A DNA stretch of 64,000 bases, taken from NCBI RefSeq assembly GCF_030646155.1, contig NZ_JAUTDN010000001.1:186001-250000 (forward strand), given 5' to 3'. The DNA comes from Conexibacter sp. CPCC 205762 (GTDB lineage Bacteria > Actinomycetota > Thermoleophilia > Solirubrobacterales > Solirubrobacteraceae). A model generated the notes under the pieces. It was not told where the DNA came from and did not search any database. It saw only the letters and a list, made by a program, of their open reading frames with translations. The position numbers and the translations under genes are program-made. Shown one piece after another: positions 8,423 to 17,888 of this stretch. Each line of letters starts with the position of its first letter. Positions within the stretch are counted from its first letter, which is position 1.

Positions 8423-9394
8423 GTGTCACGCCGTACGCCGATCGCCTCGATTGCGGTCATCTGCCTCGCGTCAGCCGCCGGCCTCACCGCCGCGGCCCAC
8501 GCCACGACCGGAGTCGGAACCGGTCTCCCGCAGCCGAGAGTCGACGTCGCGCACAGCGACGGCGATCAGTTCACCGGCCGTTACGCGATCGGTGAGATCG
8601 ATCGCCGCGCGAAGATCGGCAGCGGCCAGCTGCAGATCGAGTACACCGACACGAGAAAGCCGTTCCTGATCGGCAGCCTCGGGATCTTCGGCTTCGACGA
8701 CGACGGTCGTCAGCAGAGCTCGCACTCGATCACGTATCCGTACAGCTTCGCGAACGACACGCTGTCGGCGCCGGTGATCGCGCAGGCGACGTTCGAGCCG
8801 ATCGGCGCGCTGAGAGTGTCGGTCCCGGACGCGCAGGACGAGCTGCACGGCCAGCTGACCTGGCGCGGCGGCACCTACCAGGTCGTCTTCGACCGGCTGC
8901 CGGCGAGCGACCTGCAGACGGAGCTGCCGGAGGCCAAGCAGGTCGATCCGGTGCCGCTGAGGCTGAGACACGACGGGCTCGGCAGAAGAGACTCCGCGCT
9001 GTACGGCCGCTGGAGACTGGTCGCCAGCGACGTCGACCCGGGCAGAGCCGCCTCGATCTACGCGCCGCTCGTGCGGGCCGCGAACTCGATCGGCAACGAC
9101 GCGACGATCGCCGACAGCGGCAACATGACGCTGTTCGAGGTGACGTCGAAGATGGATCCGCCGAGACCGGGCGGCATGGTCGCGATCCACACGCCGAGCC
9201 AGACGCGCGCCGAGTTCCTGACGGACTTCAGATGGGACGGCCCGTGGCGCAGCGCGAACGTGCGCGCCGGCAGCGACCAGGGCGCGATCGTCGGCAGATA
9301 CATCGCCCGGCTCGTCGGCGGCGACCGCCTCGTCGGCACGCTCACCAACGGCGACTTCCGCGTCGACCTGACGTTCCAGAGAGGCGGCAGATGA
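8423..9394 (+). CDS. secreted protein of unknown function
   Basis: 323 residues from the GTG at 8423. An in-frame TTG at 8378 is possible, but the GTG start leaves a textbook signal peptide (basic SRRTP, hydrophobic IASIAVICLASAAGL, cleavage near AHA) and has a TAGGTT 7 nt upstream. The mature part is beta-rich and weakly repetitive: two halves each carry a GRY/GRW motif followed by long strands. No cysteines or catalytic motif stand out. Many arginines are AGA, like its exported neighbours. It overlaps the next gene by ATGA, so the two are coupled. I do not recognise the family; the context suggests partnership with the quinoprotein-like lipoproteins. Confidence 0.75.
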   Translation: MSRRTPIASIAVICLASAAGLTAAAHATTGVGTGLPQPRVDVAHSDGDQFTGRYAIGEIDRRAKIGSGQLQIEYTDTRKPFLIGSLGIFGFDDDGRQQSSHSITYPYSFANDTLSAPVIAQATFEPIGALRVSVPDAQDELHGQLTWRGGTYQVVFDRLPASDLQTELPEAKQVDPVPLRLRHDGLGRRDSALYGRWRLVASDVDPGRAASIYAPLVRAANSIGNDATIADSGNMTLFEVTSKMDPPRPGGMVAIHTPSQTRAEFLTDFRWDGPWRSANVRAGSDQGAIVGRYIARLVGGDRLVGTLTNGDFRVDLTFQRGGR

Positions 9395-9867
9395 AGTCCC
9401 TGATCTGTTTCGGCGCGGTCGCCGCGGCGATCGCGGTCGCCGGCTGCGGCGGCGGTGGCGACGACGACGGCGGCAAGACCGAGAAGCTGTCGCACGAGGC
9501 GCTCGTGACGCAGGCCAACGCGGCCTGCAGAACCGCCTCGGCGAGCATCGCGAGAATCCCGAGCGTCGACTCGATCGAGGGCCTCGGCGACTACTCCCAG
9601 CGCGTCAGCGCGATCGGCACGAGACTGTACGGCGAGCTGACCCGGCTGACGCCGTCGCAGCCCGACGAGACCTCCTACACCCGCTTCCTCGACGCGCTCA
9701 GAACGTCGAACTCGGAGCTGGTCGCGCTCGAGCGCGCCGCCGACGCCGGCGACAGACGCGCGGTCGCGGCCGCGGCGCGCAGAGTCGCCAACGCCGAGCC
9801 CGGCACCTACGCGGCCGTGATCGGCCTCGACGTCTGCGCCGCGGCGACGCCGTCGCCCGGCTCCTGA
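9391..9867 (+). CDS. small helical lipoprotein of unknown function
   Basis: 158 residues; the ATG overlaps the preceding stop (ATGA). Lipobox AVAGC is followed by a Gly/Asp linker and an all-helical, Ala-rich domain with two cysteines (NAAC and DVCA) that could pair. It resembles small exported helical-bundle lipoproteins of actinobacteria in general, but I recognise no specific family. It is the last gene of the exported four-gene unit and meets the minus-strand GAP-family gene tail to tail 15 nt later. Confidence 0.75.
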   Translation: MKSLICFGAVAAAIAVAGCGGGGDDDGGKTEKLSHEALVTQANAACRTASASIARIPSVDSIEGLGDYSQRVSAIGTRLYGELTRLTPSQPDETSYTRFLDALRTSNSELVALERAADAGDRRAVAAAARRVANAEPGTYAAVIGLDVCAAATPSPGS

Positions 9868-9882
9868 CTCCTCCGGCGGGCG

Positions 9883-10548
9883 TCAGAGCCCGCCGAGGCC
9901 GTCGCCGAGCAGCTTCGTGCCGAGCAGCAGCAGGATCACGATCATGATCGCGCTGCTGTGCGCGGAGATGAAGCGCTCGACGGCTGCCAGCGGTGCGGCC
10001 GCGCGCTCGCCCGCGAGCAGGTGCGACGCGAGCGGGCCGACGACGGTGAACGAGCCGACGCAGACGTAGAGCACGAGCGCGATCGCCGTCTGCGGCGGGT
10101 CGAGCGCCGCCTCCGAGACCGAGGCGGAGACGGCGATCGTCAGCGCGAGGTTCTTCGGGTTGGCGCCTGACAGCGCGGCGCCGGTGACGAGGGCGCGTGG
10201 CGGGGTCAGCGACCCCAGCGAATCCATCCAGCCCGGTCGCGGCGGCTGCTCGCCGTCGCGCGGACGTTTCGCCCACGTGCGCGCCGCCAGCAGCAGGAAG
10301 CCCGCGCCGACGACGACGTCGAACCAGTCGATCCCCGTCTCGACGCCTGCGTCGACCCCGCTGCCGAGCACCAGCACGACGAGCGTGCTCAGCAGCGCGA
10401 GGCCGGCGATCCAGCCGAGCGCGAAGGCGCTGCCGGTCACGCGCGCTCGCGGCGTCCCGAGCGTGAGCACGATCGCGACGATCGGGAACGGGCTGAGCGC
10501 GACCGCGACCGCTGACGGCAGCAGATCCCCGGTCACCCCGTTCAGCAT
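9883..10548 (-). CDS. GAP/Sap-family six-helix membrane protein
   Basis: 221 residues with about six membrane segments and a GANPKN motif after the central loop. This is characteristic of the GAP (Sap, sulfolipid-1-addressing) family, which is related to LysE-type exporters. In mycobacteria, members assist export of surface glycolipids (family knowledge). It is on the same strand as the DUF58/MoxR pair, 87 nt downstream of the DUF58 stop, and may share its transcript. A LysE-like amino acid exporter is the alternative. The substrate here is unknown. Confidence 0.75.
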   Translation of the reverse strand: MLNGVTGDLLPSAVAVALSPFPIVAIVLTLGTPRARVTGSAFALGWIAGLALLSTLVVLVLGSGVDAGVETGIDWFDVVVGAGFLLLAARTWAKRPRDGEQPPRPGWMDSLGSLTPPRALVTGAALSGANPKNLALTIAVSASVSEAALDPPQTAIALVLYVCVGSFTVVGPLASHLLAGERAAAPLAAVERFISAHSSAIMIVILLLLGTKLLGDGLGGL

Positions 10549-10635
10549 CGGCCGATCCTCTCACGTCCGTTGCGGCGCGCGGGCCGGTCGCCGGGGGGCG
10601 GTGCGGGCGGGCTGGCGGCGCCGGCCGGCGGTCGC

Positions 10636-11568
10636 TCAGCGGGCACGCGCGAGCAGCTCTTGCGCGTCGGCGAGCACGGCGAGCTGGTCGAAGGCGTCGC
10701 CGTCGGCCGGCAGCCGCACGCAGCCGACGCCGTGCGCGCGGCAGCGCTCGGCGACCTGCCGCGCGTGCTCGTCGACGGCGCGCGCGTGGGCGGCGAGCGC
10801 CTGCGGCGTGAGGTCGAGCGAGAGGGTCGCGCCGGACTCGCGGTCGACCAGCTCGACGGGGCCGCTCGGGGCGTCCGCGGGGGCGTCGTCCGACGCTGCG
10901 AGGGGAGCCGTCTCCGTGACGTGCAGCAGCGTCGCCGCGCGCACGCCGCGGAGCGCGTCGAGGGCGGCGTTCAGCTCGGGTGCGGGGACGAGCGCGTCGG
11001 TGATCAGCGCGGCGACCTCGGCGCCGGCGGCGAGCGGGCGGCGGGCGCGGACGCCCGCCGCCAGGGAGGTCTCGCGGCCGCGCGGGAGCCGTTCGAGCTG
11101 GTCGAGCAGGGCCGGCAGCTGCTGCTCGCCCGAGAGCGGCTCGCCGTTGATCGCGCCGCCGTCGGCGACGACGGTCAGCTGGACGGTCGCGCCGCGCAGC
11201 AGCGCGACCGCGCCGAGCAGCGCGGCGAGCCGCTCGGCGTGGCGGCGGGCCGGGGCGCCCGGGTCGCCGAGCGAGCGGCTGCCGTCGAGCAGCAGCGCGA
11301 GGCCCAGCTCGCGCTCGGCCGGCGAGGTGCGCACGAACGGCTGCCGCAGGCGCGCGTAGACGTTCCAGTCGATCCGCCGCAGGTCGTCGCCGGGGGCGTA
11401 GGCGCGGTAGTCGGCGAACTCCAGCCCGCGGCCGCCGCTGGCGATCCCGGCGGCCGCGTCGCCGAGCACCCCGCGCACGATCGCGTCGAGGTCGCGCAGG
11501 CGCAGCCGCTGGAGCTGGCGCAGCGTCGCGCCGTCCAGCAGGGGAGGGGCGGCGGCCGGCGGCGTCAT
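10636..11568 (-). CDS. DUF58 protein partnering a MoxR ATPase
   Basis: 310 residues from the ATG at 11568. The DUF58 hallmark is near residues 43-75 (GRGLEFADYRAYAPGDDLRR, then IDWNVYARL and the FVR segment), with a VWA-like LLLDGSRS shortly after. It follows the MoxR gene by 34 nt on the same strand, the standard order in MoxR operons, where the ATPase and DUF58 protein act together in assembly or activation of envelope complexes. It lacks the N-terminal membrane segments of some DUF58 proteins, so it is probably cytosolic or peripheral. Confidence 0.85.
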   Translation of the reverse strand: MTPPAAAPPLLDGATLRQLQRLRLRDLDAIVRGVLGDAAAGIASGGRGLEFADYRAYAPGDDLRRIDWNVYARLRQPFVRTSPAERELGLALLLDGSRSLGDPGAPARRHAERLAALLGAVALLRGATVQLTVVADGGAINGEPLSGEQQLPALLDQLERLPRGRETSLAAGVRARRPLAAGAEVAALITDALVPAPELNAALDALRGVRAATLLHVTETAPLAASDDAPADAPSGPVELVDRESGATLSLDLTPQALAAHARAVDEHARQVAERCRAHGVGCVRLPADGDAFDQLAVLADAQELLARAR

Positions 11569-11602
11569 CGCGGGGCGGCGCGGCGACAGGCAGCCAGCGG
11601 GG

Positions 11603-12613
<1,011 letters not shown>

Positions 12614-12642
12614 CGCCGTGCTCGCGCCGTGAGCCGCCCTGC

Positions 12643-14211
12643 TCAGCTGGTCTTCACCAGTCTCGCGTCGTCGATGCGGCCATAGGCGGTCGAGCTGGAG
12701 CCCGCGCCGCTGTTGTCGATCCCGAGGCGGTAGTTGCCCGCCGTCGTGACGGTGAACGAGATCGAGTTGGTCGTCCAGGCGGTGTTCGTGAACGTCGTGC
12801 TCGCGGCGATGCTCAGCGGCGAGGCCTGCACGGCCAGCAGCCGGATCGACGCCCCGCTGCTCTGCGTGTTGACGCTGAACGTGTAGGTGCCGGTGGCGAG
12901 GTAGACGCCCTGCGTGATCGAGGCGTAGCCTCTGTCGAAGGCCGCGATCTCGCCGTAGCGGTTGCTGCCCGAGATGCCGCTCGTGCCGCCGCCCTCGGTC
13001 GACCAGAACGACGTGCCGACCTGCGTGCTGAAGGCGTTGAGGCCGTCGAAGTTGGAGTTGTAGATCCCCTCCGTGTTGCTGGAGACGCCGAAGTTGTAGA
13101 CCGCGTTGTCGGCCGACAGGTCGGTCGTCGCCATCTCGTTGAGGCCGCGCGCGAGCGGCGTGCCCGGCACGGTCGTGCTGAGTCTGTTGTTGGCGAACCG
13201 CAGCCACTTCGACGGCGTCTTCGGCCCGCCGTTGTAGATGTCGGTGTTGAGCGCGCCGATCGCGTAGGTCGCGCTGAACGAGTTGTCGTGGACGTTGACT
13301 CTGGAGATCTCGACTCTGGAGGCGTCCGGCGCGGCGCCGGTCCAGTTGATGAAGAGGAAGCCGTGCGAGCCGTTGGTCGCGAGGTTGTTGACGACGTTTC
13401 TGTAGACCTCGATGTCGTGCGAGGTGCGCGGCGTGTCGGAGTTCCACCAGGCGCTTCTGCGCGGGTCGGCGTAGCTGGCCCAGACGTAGATGCCGTCGTC
13501 GAGGGTCGTCAGGTCGTTGTCGTGGACGGAGACGTTGCCGCTGTTCATGATGCTGATGCCGTCTGAATTGAGCGAGCTCGGCGAGACCGTTCTGATGCCG
13601 GAGATCTCGATGTTGTCGCTGTTGCGCAGCGTCACGTTGTACGCCGACGCGCCGGAGATCGTGATCCCTCTGACGCTGAAGCCGTTGGCGAGGTGCGTGC
13701 CGATCCCGTGCACGAGGACCGAGTTGTCGTCGCTCCCGTTGGTGGTGAGCAGGACCGTGCCGCTGCCGGTGATCGCCGTGTTGGTCGTGCTGCCGGAGTA
13801 GATCAGCGGATAGTTCTGGTCGAGGTAGGTGATGAAGGCGATTCTGCTGCCGGGGATCACCCGGCCTCTCGTCGGCGTGTTGGCGTAGTCGGACGGGTTC
13901 TGGCTCTGCTTGATCGTCGCGCCGCTGGCGATGTTCAGCGTCACGTTGGACTTCAGGATCAGATTGCCGGTCAGGTAGGTGTACGTGCCCGGGACGGTGA
14001 CGGTGCCGCCGCCGGCTCTGTTGACCGCGTCGATCGCGCCCTGGATCGCGCCGCGGTCGTTGGTGACGCCGTCGCCTCTGGCGCCGTAGGCGACGTCGCG
14101 GACGCTGACGTCGAGCGCCGAGGCGGCGCCGGTGCTGCACCACAGGGATACGAGGGACGCACAGGCGAAGACGGCCAGGCGTCGATACGGCACTGCGGAT
14201 CGTGAGATCAC
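12643..14211 (-). CDS. secreted GH28-like beta-helix protein with C-terminal beta-sandwich domain
   Basis: 522 residues from a GTG at 14211 with an excellent AGGAGG 5 nt upstream. The signal peptide ends near ASA. GARGDGVTNDRGAIQGAID opens a right-handed beta-helix as in polygalacturonase/pectate-lyase-3 proteins. GH28-like active-site elements appear as NSDGIS (about 217), LDDGI (about 238) and GSHGF (about 283), in place of the usual NTDG, DD and GHG. The last 130 residues look like a carbohydrate-binding beta-sandwich. AGA codons are frequent. It lies 75 nt beyond the end of the transporter operon on the same strand, so it may feed that pathway with pectin- or uronide-type fragments (inference). 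Confidence 0.78.
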   Translation of the reverse strand: MISRSAVPYRRLAVFACASLVSLWCSTGAASALDVSVRDVAYGARGDGVTNDRGAIQGAIDAVNRAGGGTVTVPGTYTYLTGNLILKSNVTLNIASGATIKQSQNPSDYANTPTRGRVIPGSRIAFITYLDQNYPLIYSGSTTNTAITGSGTVLLTTNGSDDNSVLVHGIGTHLANGFSVRGITISGASAYNVTLRNSDNIEISGIRTVSPSSLNSDGISIMNSGNVSVHDNDLTTLDDGIYVWASYADPRRSAWWNSDTPRTSHDIEVYRNVVNNLATNGSHGFLFINWTGAAPDASRVEISRVNVHDNSFSATYAIGALNTDIYNGGPKTPSKWLRFANNRLSTTVPGTPLARGLNEMATTDLSADNAVYNFGVSSNTEGIYNSNFDGLNAFSTQVGTSFWSTEGGGTSGISGSNRYGEIAAFDRGYASITQGVYLATGTYTFSVNTQSSGASIRLLAVQASPLSIAASTTFTNTAWTTNSISFTVTTAGNYRLGIDNSGAGSSSTAYGRIDDARLVKTS

Positions 14212-14286
14212 TGCGGCCTCCTGGGTGGGTGGAGCGACCCGCTCGGATGAGCGGGCTGCCCCGATTCGATTGTGTGAACTGCGGTG

Positions 14287-15087
14287 CTACTCGCGCGCGG
14301 CCAGGATGCGGGCCTGTTCGAGGTCCGGATCCGCGACCGGGATCGCATCCATCAGGCTGCGCGTGTACTCGTGCCGCGGCTGCTCGAACAGCCTCGTGCG
14401 CGGCTGCGCCTCGACGACTCTGCCGTGGCGCATCACTGCGACCTGGTGCGCCATGTAGCGCACGATCGCAAGGTCGTGGGAGATGAAGAGGTAGGTCAGG
14501 CCCAGCTCCCGCTGCAGCTGCGTCAGCAGGTTGAGCACCTGCGCGCGGACGCTCACGTCGAGCGCCGAGACGGCCTCGTCGAGCACGACGAACTCGGGCT
14601 CCAGCGCCAGCGCGCGGGCGATCGCGACGCGCTGCGCCTGCCCGCCCGACAGCTCGCGCGGCCGCCGCTGCGCGTAGCCGCCGCCGAGGCCGACCAGCTC
14701 CAGCAGCTCCGCGACGCGGGCGGCGCGCGCGGCGCGGTCGCCGAGGCCGTGCGCGGCCAGCGGCGCCGTCAGGATCTGCTCGACGCTGCTGCGGCGGTTG
14801 AGCGAGCCGTGCGGATCCTGGAAGACGACCTGCATGCGGCGGCGCAGCCTGCGCAGCGGCTCGCGTCTGAGCGCGAGCACGTCCTCGCCGTCGAACAGGA
14901 CCGAGCCGCCGTCGGCCTCCAGCATCCGCAGCACGCAGCGGGCGGTCGTCGACTTGCCGGAGCCGGACTCGCCGACGAGCCCGAGCGTCTCGCCGCGCGC
15001 GAGCGTGAAGGAGACGTCGTCGACGACGCGTCTGCCGCCGAACTGCTTCACGAGCGAGCGGACTTCGAGCAGCGGGGCGTCAGCCAT
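14287..15087 (-). CDS. Dpp/Opp-type ABC transporter ATPase (DppF/OppF-like)
   Basis: 266 residues with Walker A GESGSGKS, Q-loop VVFQDPHGSL, signature LSGGQAQR, Walker B FVVLDEAVSALD and switch His ISHDL. It overlaps the upstream DppD-like gene by 8 nt and is the last of five transporter genes. The protein powers ATP-driven import through the two permeases. The substrate cannot be read from the ATPase; Dpp/Opp systems import di- and oligopeptides but also oligosaccharides and opine-like molecules, and the catabolic genes upstream point to a sugar-acid-type ligand. Confidence 0.9.
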   Translation of the reverse strand: MADAPLLEVRSLVKQFGGRRVVDDVSFTLARGETLGLVGESGSGKSTTARCVLRMLEADGGSVLFDGEDVLALRREPLRRLRRRMQVVFQDPHGSLNRRSSVEQILTAPLAAHGLGDRAARAARVAELLELVGLGGGYAQRRPRELSGGQAQRVAIARALALEPEFVVLDEAVSALDVSVRAQVLNLLTQLQRELGLTYLFISHDLAIVRYMAHQVAVMRHGRVVEAQPRTRLFEQPRHEYTRSLMDAIPVADPDLEQARILAARE

Positions 15088-16078
15088 GACGGACCTTCTC
15101 TCGGGTCAGCGCGAAGTGGCAGGCGACGCGCGCGGGCGCCGCCGCGTCCGGCGCCGCCAGCAGCGGCCGCTCCAGCGTGCAGACCTCCTGCGCGTAGGGG
15201 CAGCGGGGATGGAAGGAGCAGCCGCCGGCGAGCCTGCCCGGCAGGGGCGGCTGGCCGGCGATCGTCGGGATCGGCCGCTCCAGCGGCAGCGTCAGGTCGC
15301 AGGCGGCGCCGAGCAGCGCCTCGGTGTAGGGATGGCGCGGGGCGGCGTACAGCTCCCGCACCGGCGCCTGCTCGACCAGCCGGCCGGCGTACATAACCGC
15401 GATCTCGTCGCAGAAGCCGGCGGCGACGCCGAGGTCGTGCGTGATCATCACCATCGCGACGCCGCGCTCGCGCGAGATCCGCACCAGCAGCTCGACGATC
15501 CGCCGCTGCGTCGTGACGTCGAGCGCGGTCGTCGGCTCGTCGCACAGCAGCAGCTCGGGGTCGGCGGCGAGCGCCATCGCGATCATCACGCGCTGCCGCA
15601 TCCCGCCCGACAGCTCGTGCGGGTAGGCGCGGGCCTTCACGGCCGGGTCGTCGATGCCGACGTCGGTCAGCAGCTCGACCGCTCTCGCCATCGCCTCGCG
15701 GCGGCCGACCTCGGCGTGCAGCCGGATCGCCTCCGCGATCTGCTCGCCGACGCGGTGGAGCGGGTTGAGCGACTGCATCGGATCCTGGTAGATCATCGCC
15801 ACGCGGCCGCCGCGGACCCGCGCCAGCGCGCGCCCGCGCAGCGCCCGCAGGTCGGTGTCGCCGAGCAGGACGCTGCCGCCGCTGACGCGCAGCGGCCGCC
15901 GCAGCAGCCCCATCACGGCCATCGCCGTCATCGTCTTGCCGGAGCCGGACTCGCCGACGAGGCCCATGCGGGCGCCCCTCGCGACGGTGAACGAGACGTC
16001 GCGGACGATCTCCACCGCGCTGCCGCGACGGCCGTCGGCGACGACGGTGAGGCCTTCGACGGTGAGGGCAGGCGTCAT
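15080..16078 (-). CDS. Dpp/Opp-type ABC transporter ATPase (DppD/OppD-like)
   Basis: 332 residues with Walker A GESGSGKT, Q-loop MIYQDPMQSLNP, signature LSGGMRQR, Walker B LLLCDEPTTALD, and the C-terminal oligopeptide-transporter extension with a Cys cluster (CSFHPRCPYAQEVC, then VACH). In related DppD/OppD proteins this cluster can hold an iron-sulfur site. It overlaps the permease gene by ATGA and the next ATPase by 8 nt. It forms the heterodimeric motor with the DppF-like subunit. Confidence 0.9.
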   Translation of the reverse strand: MTPALTVEGLTVVADGRRGSAVEIVRDVSFTVARGARMGLVGESGSGKTMTAMAVMGLLRRPLRVSGGSVLLGDTDLRALRGRALARVRGGRVAMIYQDPMQSLNPLHRVGEQIAEAIRLHAEVGRREAMARAVELLTDVGIDDPAVKARAYPHELSGGMRQRVMIAMALAADPELLLCDEPTTALDVTTQRRIVELLVRISRERGVAMVMITHDLGVAAGFCDEIAVMYAGRLVEQAPVRELYAAPRHPYTEALLGAACDLTLPLERPIPTIAGQPPLPGRLAGGCSFHPRCPYAQEVCTLERPLLAAPDAAAPARVACHFALTREKVRHG

Positions 16079-16932
16079 GCGCGGCCTCGATTCGAGCGGG
16101 CGCCGAGCTGGTCGGCGACGACGTTGAGCATCCAGATCGTCAGCAGGATCGCCAGCGCCGGGAAGATCGCGTACTCCCAGCGCTGGTAGAGGAACTGGTA
16201 GCCCTCCTTCAGCAGCGTGCCCCAGGAGGCGTCGGGCGGCTGGATGCCGAGCCCGACGAAGCTGAGGCTCGCCTCCAGGATCATCGCGCTAGCGGCGTTG
16301 ATCGCCGCCTGCACGGCCAGCAGCGAGACCGTGTTCGGCAGCAGCTCGGCCAGCAGCAGCCGCCGGCGGCGCGCGCCGTAGGCGACCGCCGCGGCGTAGT
16401 AGTCGCGGTTCATCTCCTGCAGCGCGACGGTGCGCGCCATGCGGGCGGTCGTCGGCGCCAGCAGCACGCCGATCACGAGCGCGAGGTTGAGCGTCGAGGC
16501 GCCGAAGGCGGAGATGCAGACGAGCGCGAACAGCAGCTGCGGGATCGCCATCAGCGCGTCGGCGCTGCGCATCAGCAGCTCGTCGACGATCCCCCGCCGC
16601 AGCGCCGCGAGGAAGCCCCAGGCGGTGCCGAGCAGGAACGCGACGACGACGGCGCCGCCGGCGATCAGCAGCGTCAGGCGGCCGCCGTAGAGGACGCGCG
16701 CGAAGAGGTCGCGGCCGAGGTCGTCGGTGCCGAACCAGTGCGCCCAGCTCGAGCCCGCGAAGGCGATCGCCGGGTCCTGCTCGTTGGGGTCGTAGCGGGC
16801 GACCAGCGGGGCGGCCAGCACGAGCACCACGAGCAGCAGCAGGATCCCGGCGCTGACGGCCAGCAGCGAGGGGCGGGGAAGGCGGCGCAGGCGCTCGCGC
16901 GCCGTGACGGCGGGAACGGGCAGCTCAGCCAT
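16075..16932 (-). CDS. Dpp/Opp-type ABC permease (DppC-like)
   Basis: 285 residues. An N-terminal membrane helix after a basic cytosolic tail is followed by the DppC loop (NEQDPAIAFAGSSWAHWFGTD as separate pieces) and five more helices. The EAA coupling motif region lies near residues 185-205 (YYAAAVAYGARRRRLLLAEL). It overlaps the DppB-like gene by 8 nt and the DppD-like gene by 4 nt. It forms the import channel with the DppB-like subunit. Confidence 0.88.
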   Translation of the reverse strand: MAELPVPAVTARERLRRLPRPSLLAVSAGILLLLVVLVLAAPLVARYDPNEQDPAIAFAGSSWAHWFGTDDLGRDLFARVLYGGRLTLLIAGGAVVVAFLLGTAWGFLAALRRGIVDELLMRSADALMAIPQLLFALVCISAFGASTLNLALVIGVLLAPTTARMARTVALQEMNRDYYAAAVAYGARRRRLLLAELLPNTVSLLAVQAAINAASAMILEASLSFVGLGIQPPDASWGTLLKEGYQFLYQRWEYAIFPALAILLTIWMLNVVADQLGARSNRGRA

Positions 16933-17887
16933 CGGCGCTCACCGTCCGCAGCCGCGGGTCGAGCCAGCGCGAGGCGAGGTCGACGACGAGCGTCGTCAGG
17001 ATGAAGCCCGCGCACAGCAGCAGCGTCACCGTCTGCAGCACCGCGTAGTCGCGTCTCAACGCGGACTCGACCGCGAGCGAGCCGAGCCCCGGCAGGCCGA
17101 AGACGTACTCGACCAGCACCGCGCCGCCGAGCGTGTAGCCGAAGATCAGGCCGACCGAGGTCAGCGCCGGCAGCAGCGCGTTGCGCAGCGCGTGGTGCAG
17201 CACGACGCGGCCGCGCGTCGCGCCCTTGCCCTCGGCCGTGCGCACGTACGGCTGCTTCAGCGCCTCGATCAGCTCGGCGCGCAGGTAGCGCACGATCAGC
17301 GGCGAGGCGACCGCCGCCAGCGCGGCCGACGGCAGCACGAGGTGGCGCAGGTTCTCGCCGACGTCCTCGTCGAGCGGCACCCAGCCGCGCGCCGGCAGCC
17401 AGCCGAGCTGGACGCTGAAGACGATCAGCAGGAAGATCGCCGCCACGAACGGCGGGAAGGCCATCCCCAGCGACGAGACCGCCGACACCAGCCGGTCGAC
17501 CCAGCCGCCGGGCCGCAGCGCGGCGACCACGGCGGTCGGGACTGCCAAAGCGACCGCCAGGGCGACGGAGGCGATCGTCAGCTCCAGCGTCGTGCCGATC
17601 CGCTGCCCGACCAGCGCCGAGACCGAGAACTGGCTGAAGTAGGAGCTGCCGAAGTCGCCGTGCAGCAGGCCGCCGACCCAGTCGAAGTACTGCGCGACGA
17701 CCGAGCGGTCGAGGCCGAGCTGCTCGCGCAGACGGTCGATCGTCTCCTGCGAGACGCCCTGCGTCGAACCGAGCCGCGTGATCACCGGGTCGCCCGGGAG
17801 CGCACGCAGGACCGCGAAGACGATGACCGACGTGGCGACGAGCAACAGCAGGCTCGTCGCCACCCGGATGATCACGTAGCGGCTCAC
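16925..17887 (-). CDS. Dpp/Opp-type ABC permease (DppB-like)
   Basis: 320 residues from a GTG one nucleotide after the substrate-binding-protein stop. The N-terminal helix with RALPGDPV, the extracytoplasmic loop, and the EAA-type coupling loop (PYVRTAEGKGATRGRVVLHH) are typical of DppB/OppB. Six membrane segments. Arginine codons are almost all CGN, unlike the adjacent exported binding protein. Partner of the DppC-like permease. Confidence 0.88.
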   Translation of the reverse strand: MSRYVIIRVATSLLLLVATSVIVFAVLRALPGDPVITRLGSTQGVSQETIDRLREQLGLDRSVVAQYFDWVGGLLHGDFGSSYFSQFSVSALVGQRIGTTLELTIASVALAVALAVPTAVVAALRPGGWVDRLVSAVSSLGMAFPPFVAAIFLLIVFSVQLGWLPARGWVPLDEDVGENLRHLVLPSAALAAVASPLIVRYLRAELIEALKQPYVRTAEGKGATRGRVVLHHALRNALLPALTSVGLIFGYTLGGAVLVEYVFGLPGLGSLAVESALRRDYAVLQTVTLLLCAGFILTTLVVDLASRWLDPRLRTVSADG

Positions 17888-17888
17888 G

